Notes under the pieces: generated by a model
Seen by the model: the letters and a program-made list of their open reading frames with translations, nothing else
Told to the model about the DNA's origin: nothing
Databases searched by the model: none
In this document: piece after piece, positions 48,516 to 58,020 of the stretch
How positions within the stretch are numbered: position 1 is the first letter of the stretch
Layout: the number at the start of each line of letters is the position of its first letter
DNA from: Alphaproteobacteria bacterium GWF2_58_20
GTDB taxonomy: Bacteria > Pseudomonadota > Alphaproteobacteria > UBA1247
Direction of reading: 5' to 3'
DNA: 64,000 bases
NCBI GenBank assembly: GCA_001768735.1
Contig: MEMB01000006.1
Span: forward strand, 144,205 to 208,204
Position numbers and translations under genes: made by a program

Positions 48516-51275
48516 ATGACACAGACATCCAGAAAACACCTGACCCTGATTGATGCCTCAGGCTTCATTTTCCGCGCCTTCCATGCCCTTCCGCCCCTCA
48601 CCCGTGCCGATGGCACGCCAGTCGGCGCTGTCATGGGGTTTGCCAACATGCTCATGCGTCTGCTCTTGGAGCGCAAACCGGAGCATCTGGCCGTGGTGTT
48701 TGATGTCTCCCGCAAGACGTTCCGCACCGAACTCTATCCGGAATACAAGGCACACCGGCCGCCCACGCCGCCGGAACTCATCCCCCAGTTTGCGCTGGTG
48801 CGCGAGCTGGTGGCCGCGTTTTCATTGGCGGCGGTCGAGGCTGAAGGCTATGAGGCCGATGACCTGCTGGCCACCTATGCCCGCCTTGGCCATGAAAAAG
48901 GCATGGATGTGTCCATTGTATCCTCGGACAAGGATCTGATGCAACTGGTGGGCGATGGGGTTACGATGCTTGATCCCATCAGGTACCGGCCTATTGGACC
49001 CGCCGAGGTGATGGAAAAATTTGGCGTGCCACCGGACAAGGTGGGCGACCTTCTGGCCCTCATGGGCGATGCCAGTGACAATGTGCCAGGCGTTCCCGGG
49101 ATTGGTCCCAAGACCGCCGCGCAGCTCATTACCGAATTCGGCAGCCTCGATTCCCTGCTGGCGCAGCTGGACAGCCTGCCTGAAAGCAAACGCAAGCAGA
49201 ACCTTATTGAAAACGTCGAACTGGCCCGGCTATCCAAAAAGCTGGTGACGCTCGAGGATCATGCGCCGGAGCCCCTGCCTCTTTCGGCTCTTGTCGTGCC
49301 AGAGCTGGACAAGGCCCGATTGGCCGCCTTTTTCAAGGCGCAGGGGTTCAAGTCGTTGCTGGCCAAGCTGGGCCCGGTTGTGGGGGGGGATGAACGCTTC
49401 GGGGAAACGGTGGAAACGTCTTCTGCGTCTCCCATCAAAACCGTTTATGAAAAGGTGGACACGCTGCCCGCGCTTCGGGCGTGGATTGGGCGCATCCACG
49501 ACAAGGGCGTGGTCGCCGTGGATACGGAAACCACTTCCCTGACGCCCTGCGTCGCAGGATTGGTTGGGGTTTCCCTGTCCGTTGCGCCGGGACATGCCTG
49601 TTACATTCCGCTGGGACATGTGGCGCCAGGGGGGGGCGGGCAATTTGATTTTGGCGAAACGCCGGCTGTTTTGCAGCTGCGCGAGGCCGACGCCCTGGCC
49701 CTCTTGAAGCCGGTGCTTGAAGATCCCGCCATTCTCAAGGTCGGGCACAACATCAAGTTTGACATGCAGGTGTTTGCTGCGCGCGGCATTGATGTAGCCC
49801 CCATTGATGACACCATGCTGATTTCCTATGTTCTGGATGGCCGCCAGCATGGACAGGGCATGGATGAGCTGGCCAGACTGCATCTGGGCCATGACTGCAT
49901 CAGTTACAAGGAGGTTACCAAATCCGGGCGTGGGCAGATGCCTTTTGCGGAAGTGGCAGTGGACGCTGCCACGGCCTATGCCGCCGAGGACGCCGACATT
50001 ACGTTGCGGCTCTGGCAGCATCTGAAACCCCGTCTTCTGCCAGCACACCAGGTAGCGCTTTATGAACAGGTTGATCGTCCGCTGGTACCTGTGGTGGCGG
50101 CCATGGAAACGGCAGGCATTTGTGTGGATGTTCAGGCCCTGGCCGATTTGAGCCAATCCCTCGCGCAGCGCATGGCGGATCTGGAAGCGGAAATCCATCG
50201 TCTCGCGGGCCATGGTTTTAATGTGGGGTCGCCCCAGCAGCTGGGAGCGGTCTTGTTTGACGAGATGGGGCTTGCGGGCGGCAAGCGCAGCGCAAACGGT
50301 TCATGGTCCACCGACGTGGCGGTTCTGGAACCGCTGGCCGAAGAAGGAACAACCATTGTTGAGCGGGTTCTGGAGTGGCGGCAGGCCGCCAAGCTCAAAA
50401 GCACTTATACCGATGCCCTGCCGCGCCAGATCGATCCGAAAACCGGCCGCATTCATACGTCCTTTTCGCTGGCGGCCACCAATACCGGACGCCTTGCCTC
50501 CACGGATCCCAACCTGCAGAACATTCCTGTCCGCAGCGAGGAAGGCAAAAAGATCCGCGCAGCTTTTATCGCCCCACCCGGCCATGTTCTCATCTCTGCG
50601 GATTATTCCCAGGTGGAATTGCGGCTTCTTTCTGAAATGGCGGGCATTCCCGCCCTCAAGCAGGCATTCCTTGACGGAGTGGACATTCATGCCCTGACCG
50701 CTTCGCAGGTGTTCGGTGTGCCCCTGGCCGACATGACGCCCGATTTGCGCCGTCATGCCAAGGCCATCAATTTCGGCATTGTCTATGGCATCAGTGCTTT
50801 CGGTCTTGCCAGACAGCTCGGCATTGAACCTTCTGCCGCCGGGGCTTATATCCGCACCTATCTCGAGCGTTTTCCGGAGCTGGCCGCCTATATGGAGGGG
50901 CTCAAGGAATTTGCGCGCGCCCATGGTTATGTGGAAACCATCTTTGGCCGCAAATGTTTCATGCCGGAGATCACGAGCAAAAACCCGAACCGTCGTCATG
51001 CCGCCGAGCGCCAGGCCATCAATGCGCCCATTCAGGGCACGGCGGCCGATCTCATGAAAAAGGCCATGATCGCGGTTCATGTCCTGCTGCGGGATTCTGG
51101 CCTTCCAGCCCGTGTCCTGCTGCAGGTGCATGACGAGCTGGTGGTGGAATCGCGCGGGGATGTTGCCGGGGAAGTTGCCGCGCTGGTGAAAAAAGGCATG
51201 GAAGGTATTTCCATTTTTTCAGTTCCGCTGGTTGCGGAGGCGGGGATTGGTTGCAACTGGGCAGTTGCAAAATAG
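48516..51275 (+). CDS. polA: DNA polymerase I
   Basis: A 919-residue repair and Okazaki-fragment polymerase. The ATG at 48516 (MTQTSRKHLTLID) gives the normal N-terminus; the track adds 13 residues. The 5'-3' exonuclease (residues about 8-290) has the helix-hairpin-helix GIGPKTAAQLITEFG. The 3'-5' exonuclease is intact, with VAVDTETTSL near residue 334. The polymerase has motif A ADYSQVELRLLSEMAG, motif B RRHAKAINFGIVYGIS and motif C LQVHDELVVES. All three activities therefore look functional. No overlap with neighbours. Confidence 0.97.
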   Translation: MTQTSRKHLTLIDASGFIFRAFHALPPLTRADGTPVGAVMGFANMLMRLLLERKPEHLAVVFDVSRKTFRTELYPEYKAHRPPTPPELIPQFALVRELVAAFSLAAVEAEGYEADDLLATYARLGHEKGMDVSIVSSDKDLMQLVGDGVTMLDPIRYRPIGPAEVMEKFGVPPDKVGDLLALMGDASDNVPGVPGIGPKTAAQLITEFGSLDSLLAQLDSLPESKRKQNLIENVELARLSKKLVTLEDHAPEPLPLSALVVPELDKARLAAFFKAQGFKSLLAKLGPVVGGDERFGETVETSSASPIKTVYEKVDTLPALRAWIGRIHDKGVVAVDTETTSLTPCVAGLVGVSLSVAPGHACYIPLGHVAPGGGGQFDFGETPAVLQLREADALALLKPVLEDPAILKVGHNIKFDMQVFAARGIDVAPIDDTMLISYVLDGRQHGQGMDELARLHLGHDCISYKEVTKSGRGQMPFAEVAVDAATAYAAEDADITLRLWQHLKPRLLPAHQVALYEQVDRPLVPVVAAMETAGICVDVQALADLSQSLAQRMADLEAEIHRLAGHGFNVGSPQQLGAVLFDEMGLAGGKRSANGSWSTDVAVLEPLAEEGTTIVERVLEWRQAAKLKSTYTDALPRQIDPKTGRIHTSFSLAATNTGRLASTDPNLQNIPVRSEEGKKIRAAFIAPPGHVLISADYSQVELRLLSEMAGIPALKQAFLDGVDIHALTASQVFGVPLADMTPDLRRHAKAINFGIVYGISAFGLARQLGIEPSAAGAYIRTYLERFPELAAYMEGLKEFARAHGYVETIFGRKCFMPEITSKNPNRRHAAERQAINAPIQGTAADLMKKAMIAVHVLLRDSGLPARVLLQVHDELVVESRGDVAGEVAALVKKGMEGISIFSVPLVAEAGIGCNWAVAK

Positions 51276-51356
51276 CGATCTTCCTTGAATCCGGTCCGGA
51301 AGTTTAATCTTGCTTTAATGTTATGCCCTATCCTTCTGCATGGAAAGTGAGGGTGT

Positions 51357-54300
51357 TTGGATTATCTTTATTTCCTGCACGGTTTGTTCCTGATTCTTTT
51401 GGCTTGCGCGGCCATAGGATTGCGCAGGGATGTGGCTTTTCCTATAGGGTTTATTGCCGTTTTTGCCATTTTCCAGGGGCTTGATGTCCTTTTGCGCATC
51501 CCCTTGCTGTGCTGCATTTCCATGACGCAGTCCGTGCTCTTTTTCCATATCCTGTTTCAATTGCTGGCGGGGCTGGCCCTGGTCGTTCTTGTGTACCGGG
51601 AGACTCCCAGACCATGGCATCGGGTGGTCATTCCCGTTTTCCTGGCGTTGGTGGGCCTGGAACTTTTTTCGGGTTGGGTCCATTTTGAGGAAGTGCTGGA
51701 AATCTCCAGCATTCACATGACCGTGGTTTTTGGCATGGGCGTGGCCTTCCTCATGTGGTGGCGTGCCCGACGGATCTCCCGGCCATGGGCGTTGCGGGCG
51801 TCGGCTCTGGCCTTTGCGGGCTATATCTGCCTGACAGGATCCCGTTATGGGGCGGGCATGTTGCCGGGGAGCCTCATTGAGGAAATCGCGCTGGGCGACC
51901 ATCTGGTTCAGATAGGATTTTCGGGGGTGCTGGCGTTCCTGATTTTCAGCATCCTGGCCATGGGAATTCCTGGCGATGAAATCTCCAGAACCAGTCTCTG
52001 GCGGTTGCTCTGGAAAAGGATTGGGCTTTCGGCATGCGTGATTTTCATTGTTCTGGCTGGGGGGGTCTGGGCTGCATCCTTTGCAGGAAACCTGAGTGGA
52101 CAACACTTCAAGAACCAGTTGATTGACCGTGTCAGAATCCTGCAATCCATGCTTGATCCGGATGACATGGAGGCCTTGCTTCAAGGGGCGTCCCATCCCC
52201 ATTACCGGGAGGTTTATGAGGCGGTAACCCGCGCCATATCATCGCAAAACGACATTATTTATGGCTATGTAGTTGCCTTGCGGGATGACCAGATCGTCTT
52301 CCTTCTGGATGCGGAAGCCACGATCTTCTCCGATCATGAGGACATTGTCATATCGGACCCTGGAGCCATTTATGAGGATGAAAGTCCGGCCTTCAAGGCC
52401 ATTCTGCGTGACCATCAAGAGATGCCAATCGCAGAAGGTCCCCTGTCAGATGCCTGGGGAACCTGGATCAGCGCCGTTGTGCCTCTCAAAGGATCGAACG
52501 GACAGGTGGTGGCGGCACTGGGGATGGATGTGGATACCCAGAACTACAATCGCCTCATGGACCAGACCCGTCTTCCGGTCATCGGTATCGTTGGGGCCAT
52601 TTGCCTTGCGATTGCCATCTGGCATATCCAGCGCAACAAGGAGATGCGGACGGCGGCGCGCCTGGCCTTGTCTGAAAAACATTATCACGACATCTTTTCC
52701 GGGGCCCCTGTCGGGATTTTTGAAACCTCCCTTGATGGTGCAGTGGTTGACAACAACCAGGCCTGTCTTGATATCCTTGGGTATTCCGATGATCTGGAAG
52801 CCAAGGTGATCAGCCGCAAGGTAGGGGTGGCCGAGGCTGTTTATGCTGATCCTTCCGTGCGCGAGCAGATCCTCAAGCTCGTGATGCAGGATGATATATG
52901 GCACAAGGAACGTCTGCGCATGCGCCGGAAGGATGGGCGCCACATCACTGTCAGCATGACCATTCGCGGCGTTCATGATACCCATGGGCGCCTGCTTCGC
53001 CTGCAGGGATTCATTGAGGACATTACCGCGAGGGTGATGGCCGAACAGGGACTTGAAGAGCAAACCCTGTTTTTGCAGCAACTTATCAATGCCATCCCAA
53101 CCCCCGTGTATTTCAAGAGCCTGGATGGCAAATACCAGAATGGCAACAAAGCCTTTGCGGACCTGATTTCCAGAACGCCGGAAGAATATCGTGGCAGGGA
53201 AGTTTTCGAAGTCTGCAAATTGGAGGAAGCCGAGATTTTCCATGCTAAAGATATGGAACTTCTGGAAAAGGGCGGGATGCAGACTTATGAGGCTACCATC
53301 ACGTGTGACAAGGGGGTGCGCAACCTGATGTTCCACAAGGCCCTGACCCTGCATACAGATGGAAACCGGGCGGGGATCGTCGGGGTCGTCTTTGATATCA
53401 CGGACATCAAGCAGACCGAGGAACGGTTGCGCCAGAGTGAAGCCAAGATCCGATCCATCCTTGATGCCCTTCCAGACCTGCTTTTTGTGAGCGATATTTC
53501 AGGGATCATTCATGAGGTTCGGGCGCCCGCGCCGGGAATGTTGTTGAAACCCGTTGACCAGCTGCTGGGCAAAGACTTGCGGGAAATCCTGCCGGAGATG
53601 CTGGTGCAGGAGTTCCTTGGGCTTGCCCAGGGCGCTGTTTCAGGCAAAAAAACCATAATTTGGGAATATGCGATTGATATCCATGGGGAAAAACGCTTTT
53701 TTGAAGGCCGCATCGCCCCTATGGATGCCCGGCGCGTGGTGCTGGTCAGCCGGGATGTCACGGACCGCTGCAACACGGAAGAAAAGTTGCTTCAGACAAA
53801 ACTGGAGCTTGAAGCGGCCAATGCCCAGCTCAGCACCTTGGTCAAGCAGGCCCAGGCGGCAGCTGCTGAGGCTGAACGGGCAAGCCGGGCCAAGAGTGAG
53901 TTCCTTGCCAACATGAGCCATGAACTCCGAACCCCCCTCAATGCCATCATGGGATTTTCGGAAATGATTTCCAGCGAAATGCTGGGGGCCATCGAAAACC
54001 AGAATTACAAGGAATATATTGGCTATATCCATGCCAGTGGCGCACATCTGCTCGATATCATCAATGACGTTCTTGACCTTTCCCGCATTGAGGCCGGGAA
54101 AATGCAGATCTATCATACGCCGGTGGAAGTGGCCGGCATTTTCCGCATGGCGGGAAATCTCATCCTGCCCCGTCTTGCAGAAACGGAACAGGGGCTCAAG
54201 GTGTCCGTTGCCGACAATGTTCCGGCCATTCTTGGGGACGAACGCCTGATCAAGCAGATCATTCTCAATCTTTTGTCCAATGCGCACAAGTTTTCGCCCA

Positions 54301-54620
54301 AGAAGGCGCAGATTACCCTTTCTGCCCGCCGGTTGGGAGAAACGGAAGTTGAACTGGTGGTCTCTGACACGGGGATTGGCATGCAGAGGGAAGAAATTGC
54401 CCTGGCCCTCCAGCCTTTCGTGCAGCTTGAGAATTACATTTCAAAGACCCAGCAGGGAACCGGTCTCGGCCTGCCTCTGGTCAAGGCTTTTACCGAACTC
54501 CAGGGGGGGCGCCTTGTGATTGAGAGCAAGCCTGGCAAGGGAACAACAGTGCGGGTCATCCTGCGGGTGTTTGAGCCCGGGATGCCGGTTTCCACCTTCC
54601 AGATTCCCCCGTCCGCATAA
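51357..54620 (+). CDS. Multi-sensor PAS histidine kinase with membrane domain
   Basis: 1087 residues, starting at a TTG (51357) after GTGAGGGTG; a stop codon sits 9 bp upstream in frame, so no longer start exists. Residues 1-220 hold about seven hydrophobic helices. An eighth helix (ACVIFIVLAGGVWAASFAG) leads into a periplasmic sensor of about 150 residues, closed by a helix near 410. Three PAS domains follow. The phosphoacceptor His lies in ANMSHELRTPLNAIMG (about residue 855), with ATPase boxes NLLSNAHKFSPKKA, SDTGIGM and GTGLGLPLVKAF. There is no receiver domain and no adjacent response regulator, so it is an orphan kinase. Confidence 0.9.
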   Translation: MDYLYFLHGLFLILLACAAIGLRRDVAFPIGFIAVFAIFQGLDVLLRIPLLCCISMTQSVLFFHILFQLLAGLALVVLVYRETPRPWHRVVIPVFLALVGLELFSGWVHFEEVLEISSIHMTVVFGMGVAFLMWWRARRISRPWALRASALAFAGYICLTGSRYGAGMLPGSLIEEIALGDHLVQIGFSGVLAFLIFSILAMGIPGDEISRTSLWRLLWKRIGLSACVIFIVLAGGVWAASFAGNLSGQHFKNQLIDRVRILQSMLDPDDMEALLQGASHPHYREVYEAVTRAISSQNDIIYGYVVALRDDQIVFLLDAEATIFSDHEDIVISDPGAIYEDESPAFKAILRDHQEMPIAEGPLSDAWGTWISAVVPLKGSNGQVVAALGMDVDTQNYNRLMDQTRLPVIGIVGAICLAIAIWHIQRNKEMRTAARLALSEKHYHDIFSGAPVGIFETSLDGAVVDNNQACLDILGYSDDLEAKVISRKVGVAEAVYADPSVREQILKLVMQDDIWHKERLRMRRKDGRHITVSMTIRGVHDTHGRLLRLQGFIEDITARVMAEQGLEEQTLFLQQLINAIPTPVYFKSLDGKYQNGNKAFADLISRTPEEYRGREVFEVCKLEEAEIFHAKDMELLEKGGMQTYEATITCDKGVRNLMFHKALTLHTDGNRAGIVGVVFDITDIKQTEERLRQSEAKIRSILDALPDLLFVSDISGIIHEVRAPAPGMLLKPVDQLLGKDLREILPEMLVQEFLGLAQGAVSGKKTIIWEYAIDIHGEKRFFEGRIAPMDARRVVLVSRDVTDRCNTEEKLLQTKLELEAANAQLSTLVKQAQAAAAEAERASRAKSEFLANMSHELRTPLNAIMGFSEMISSEMLGAIENQNYKEYIGYIHASGAHLLDIINDVLDLSRIEAGKMQIYHTPVEVAGIFRMAGNLILPRLAETEQGLKVSVADNVPAILGDERLIKQIILNLLSNAHKFSPKKAQITLSARRLGETEVELVVSDTGIGMQREEIALALQPFVQLENYISKTQQGTGLGLPLVKAFTELQGGRLVIESKPGKGTTVRVILRVFEPGMPVSTFQIPPSA

Positions 54621-54674
54621 TTCCGGTCAAAAATCTTCCACATCCTGCCATAGGAAAGGGCAGGAGGTTGTTTT

Positions 54675-55067
54675 ATGGGAGAGCATGCATCAAATGCGAT
54701 GACGGAAATCGCCCTCGCGCTGTCGATGGCGTTTTTTGCCATCCTGCTTCTGGCCCTTCTGGCCATGGGAAGCGGGAAGGCCGCCATGGTCATGCAGGTT
54801 GCATCGGGGGAAAGTTCTCCTGAAGTTGCCGAAAATGTTTCCCCGGAAAATCTTGTGGTTTTTCAGGATGGCCAGTTTCTGGATGCGCAACTTGTCCTTG
54901 TGGATCCGGCGCGTCTGGCGCACATGCCGAAGATTGTCCTGGCGGTTCCGGAAAACCTCCCTGCTGTAGAAATGCTGGCGGCCCGCCAGCGCATCCCTGC
55001 CCGCGATGTGCGGGTGACGGTTCTGGACGCGCGCTGGCGCGCGGCCCTTGAGGAGAAAAAACCATGA
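54675..55067 (+). CDS. Small single-helix membrane protein of unknown function
   Basis: A 130-residue protein with one N-terminal helix (EIALALSMAFFAILLLALLA) and a periplasmic C-terminal domain of about 95 residues ending in a charged helix (RDVRVTVLDARWRAALEEKK). AGGAGG lies 8 bp upstream, and a 6-bp hairpin (CCTGCC/GGCAGG, 54644-54664) partly covers it. The helix resembles the anchors of ExbD- or MotB-type proteins, but the proton-channel Asp is missing, so I do not claim that family. It begins a five-gene operon and overlaps the transglycosylase as ATGA. Confidence 0.6.
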   Translation: MGEHASNAMTEIALALSMAFFAILLLALLAMGSGKAAMVMQVASGESSPEVAENVSPENLVVFQDGQFLDAQLVLVDPARLAHMPKIVLAVPENLPAVEMLAARQRIPARDVRVTVLDARWRAALEEKKP

Positions 55068-55882
55068 AAAAACATATGCTGGCCCTGGCCCTTCTTGTGC
55101 TGCCCTCTCTTGCGCAGGCAAACCTCCCTTTCCGCATGCCGGATGAAACCGGGATCCGGAGGATGGTTGCCGATGAAGCGCGGGCGCAGGGGATTTCTCC
55201 GCGTCTGGCCCTGGCTGTGGCCGAAGTGGAATCCGGATTTGATCCGGATGCGCGCTCCTTGGCTGGCGCGCGGGGCGTCATGCAAATCATGCCAGAGACG
55301 GCCCGGGGGGAATTTGGGGTTCATCCGGATGCCCTCTGGGATCCGCAAACCAATATCCGGGTGGGGGTGACATACCTGCGCCAGCTGATGGATACGTATG
55401 ATGGCCGGGTGGATATTGCCCTGTCGCACTACAATGGAGGATCCGCCGTGCGGCAGGGTAATCGCCTGCACGTCATTCCTGCAACCCGCGCTTATGTGGA
55501 GAAGGTTCTTGCCCTGTCAGGAGATTCCGGAAATTCCAGCCCACGGGCCGGACGGATGCTCGACCTGAACCGGGGGGATTATTATCTTGCTGCGCCGCAG
55601 GATGTGGCCGGAGATGTTTTCCCATCGGGATACAACCGGACAGGCCGTTATCTCAATGGGGTTTCCGGCAAGGATTCCGATACCCATTTCCGGACGGATT
55701 CCTCTGGTCGGCTCATCAACATGGACACAACACGTCCCGTGACGGCTTTCCGGCGCTGGCGCCAGGCGCAGGGCATTCCCATGGCCAGTGTGCGGCGCGT
55801 TCCCGTGTCCCGGCACAGGGAAAGTGATGGATGGCCTTCTGTCCAGGATCTGCGGGCGGCCCGTGCGGTGGAGGGCTGGTGA
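55064..55882 (+). CDS. Lytic transglycosylase (SLT domain, VirB1/MltE-like)
   Basis: A 272-residue exported enzyme cutting peptidoglycan glycan strands to 1,6-anhydro ends. The signal peptide ends AQAN. The SLT domain covers residues about 28-150: catalytic Glu in AVAEVESGFDPDARS, then GARGVMQIMPETARG, NIRVGVTYLRQLMDTY and ALSHYNGG. The 120-residue C-terminal extension is Arg/Gly/Pro-rich with no recognised domain. Such enzymes often make holes in the wall for envelope machines, and the neighbours here are membrane proteins of unknown role. Confidence 0.87.
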   Translation: MKKHMLALALLVLPSLAQANLPFRMPDETGIRRMVADEARAQGISPRLALAVAEVESGFDPDARSLAGARGVMQIMPETARGEFGVHPDALWDPQTNIRVGVTYLRQLMDTYDGRVDIALSHYNGGSAVRQGNRLHVIPATRAYVEKVLALSGDSGNSSPRAGRMLDLNRGDYYLAAPQDVAGDVFPSGYNRTGRYLNGVSGKDSDTHFRTDSSGRLINMDTTRPVTAFRRWRQAQGIPMASVRRVPVSRHRESDGWPSVQDLRAARAVEGW

Positions 55883-55913
55883 AACGCTGGTGTTTGGTGT
55901 ATGACTTTTCCTC

Positions 55914-57500
55914 ATGACCGATGCCCAGTCCCTCATCCTGACCGCCAGCCGGTCGCCGGAACTCAGTGCCCATTTCAAGGCTATTGCCGAGATGGATGTG
56001 GCCGGCATGCCCAAATATGGCCGGGCCGAGATTCATGGTCTTGTACGGGCCACTGTATGCCGGACGTATGCGCCTGCCCTGCTTGAGCTGGCGCATCTGG
56101 TGGCAGCGGCGTCCTGTTTGGGGGCTTGGGAAAACCTGTTCTGGGGAACGCATCCTGTCCGTGCATCGCATTTTTCGGCCTTTTTCCATGAGGCCTGCGG
56201 GCGGGGCTGCCTTGCCTGCAAGGATGGGGTGATGTCCATCCGCTATCCCGATGGGCAGTTTTCCATCCGGTTTGGACGCATGTCCTTCCTTTCGGCGCTC
56301 ATGGACATGCTGGTGGCTGTGCTGGGCTATGACGTGGTGGATGACCATCTGACCTCCCTGCGGGCTTCCTCCCGTACGGCAGCGGATGTTTCCGCCGCAG
56401 CCCGCGGTCTTGCCAAGGCGTATTATGCCTTTCTCAAAAACCATGTCCCTCCGGCGCAAGGCCAGCGCAAATTCCGCACCCTCGCCACCTTCATGACGGA
56501 ACGTGCAGGGTCAGGATTTTCTGGGCGCGACATTGCCGATGATGCCATTCTCGCTTTCTGGCAGACGCATGCCGCAGATGCCGGAGATGGCCAGGATTTC
56601 AAGACCTATGTGGCCACCTTCCGGGCGTTTTTGCATTTTCTGGAAGCTCTGGAACAGGCTGAAAGGATTGTGGCGCTTGAACAGGCCCGTCCAGTGGGGA
56701 CGGGAGAAGGCGAAATTGATGTAGCGGTGGGTGCGCGGTGTGACCTTTCTGAAGCCGTCAATCCGCTGGAGGCCCTGTGTGCGGGGGCTGGCGCGCGCGT
56801 AAAATTCCTCAACAAGCAGGAGCAGGCCCGTCTTTCCCTGTTGTTTGAAGCGGGAACGCTGGCGCTGCGTTTGCCGGTTTCGCTTTTGCGCTGCGAAGTG
56901 TTCGGGAAAACCCAGTCGCGGTTGACCCAAGGGGTGCGGCGCGGGATTGGTGCGGCAGGACTTCATGACATGGCGCGTGATGGCGGGGAAGGCGATTACC
57001 TGGTCGTTCGGGAGGAACTGGCCCGGTTGCGGGATGGGCTCTCACGGGTTCTTCTGGCGAGTCTGTTTGCCCTGGTGGACGCCAAAAGTCCTGAGGCCAT
57101 TTCCCTTTTGCTCGATTTGGCGGAAGGGTTTGATGCCACCGTTTGTGCGCCGCTCCTCAAGGATATGGAAGGGGAGAGCCTGGCTGAACGTTTTCTGGCC
57201 CTCCTGGCCCTGCCGGAACGTGCGCCGCCGCCACTGCCAGACCTCATGACCGCAGCGGAAAAGGCTTTTATGGGGTTGTCGCGGCAAGGATTTGAAGGTG
57301 TTCCGGGGCAGGATCCTGAATTGCTGGAGGCTTTCGAGTCCGGTTCTCCGCTGGTCCAGGCTATCCGGAGTGGAATTTCCGGCTGGCTTTCCGCCACGGA
57401 CGCGATGGATTGGCCTGACCTGTTCATAAGGGACAGGGAAACCTTTCTGGATGTTTTTTCCCGGATTTATGGAGATGCCCATGTTGCCGCCCGAATTTGA
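55914..57500 (+). CDS. Hypothetical 528-residue cytoplasmic protein
   Basis: There is no signal peptide or membrane helix. It is mostly alpha-helical, with a segment QRKFRTLATFMTERAGSGFS followed by ILAFWQTHA and FKTYVATFRAFLHFLEALE that looks like a helical bundle. Cysteines cluster near residue 95 (CGRGCLAC), a possible metal site. Later parts are leucine-rich helices (LLLDLAEGFDATVCAPLL). I do not recognise a family. It is the third gene of the operon and overlaps the fourth by 20 bp, so it is probably needed in fixed proportion with its neighbours. Confidence 0.6.
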   Translation: MTDAQSLILTASRSPELSAHFKAIAEMDVAGMPKYGRAEIHGLVRATVCRTYAPALLELAHLVAAASCLGAWENLFWGTHPVRASHFSAFFHEACGRGCLACKDGVMSIRYPDGQFSIRFGRMSFLSALMDMLVAVLGYDVVDDHLTSLRASSRTAADVSAAARGLAKAYYAFLKNHVPPAQGQRKFRTLATFMTERAGSGFSGRDIADDAILAFWQTHAADAGDGQDFKTYVATFRAFLHFLEALEQAERIVALEQARPVGTGEGEIDVAVGARCDLSEAVNPLEALCAGAGARVKFLNKQEQARLSLLFEAGTLALRLPVSLLRCEVFGKTQSRLTQGVRRGIGAAGLHDMARDGGEGDYLVVREELARLRDGLSRVLLASLFALVDAKSPEAISLLLDLAEGFDATVCAPLLKDMEGESLAERFLALLALPERAPPPLPDLMTAAEKAFMGLSRQGFEGVPGQDPELLEAFESGSPLVQAIRSGISGWLSATDAMDWPDLFIRDRETFLDVFSRIYGDAHVAARI

Positions 57501-58020
57501 TCCTCCCCTGGCCCGCGCCGAGCAGATTTTCATGCAGCTCGAGGAAGTGGAGGCCATCATGGCGACCTTGGACGTGGCGAGTGTGTCGGAACCGCCGTCA
57601 TCTGCGCCTTTTGCAAAGCTGGCCCGGTTCGTGGCCGGACAAGGCCAGGCGGACAGCTTTCAGGCCTGCCGTGCGGATGTACGGATTTTCCGGAAATTCT
57701 TGGCCAACACCGGCCCCGCTTATGCGCCCAGGCTTGCCGCGGCGGCATCATCGGGAAGGACACAGACCCGCGAAGGGGAGGGCTGTCGCATCAGCCTGCG
57801 GCCTTCGCGCGCGGATCCTGAACAGGTGTATGTGGTTGTCGAGATGACCCGCCCGGAAGGTGTGGTTCCGCGCCATCTGTTCCTGTCCTTGCCGGATGGG
57901 CTGTTTTCCCGGTTTGACCTTCCGGAACCGGATGGTATGGTTTTCCAGATTCTGGCCCAGGCCGATTCCGGTCTTGTCCGCGGGCTTTCCAGCCCGGAAA
58001 CCGAGGTGTTTCTCCATTGA
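57481..58020 (+). CDS. Hypothetical 179-residue protein
   Basis: The ATG at 57481 (MLPPEFDPPLARAEQ) is chosen because GGAG lies 6 bases upstream; the track start at 57451 has no ribosome site. The N-terminal 70 residues form acidic helices (EQIFMQLEEVEAIMATLD). The C-terminal half has a strand pattern around VYVVVEMTRPEGVVPRHLFL. There is no membrane segment or known motif. Its stop overlaps the next gene's TTG start as TTGA. The overlap chain from 55914 to 59342 suggests a protein complex. Confidence 0.55.
   Translation: MLPPEFDPPLARAEQIFMQLEEVEAIMATLDVASVSEPPSSAPFAKLARFVAGQGQADSFQACRADVRIFRKFLANTGPAYAPRLAAAASSGRTQTREGEGCRISLRPSRADPEQVYVVVEMTRPEGVVPRHLFLSLPDGLFSRFDLPEPDGMVFQILAQADSGLVRGLSSPETEVFLH

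Noticed and set aside
51280-51312. Possible terminator after polA (CTTCC...GGAAG)
   Set aside because: The stem is only 5 bp with a loose interior and a poor T-tract; not convincing.
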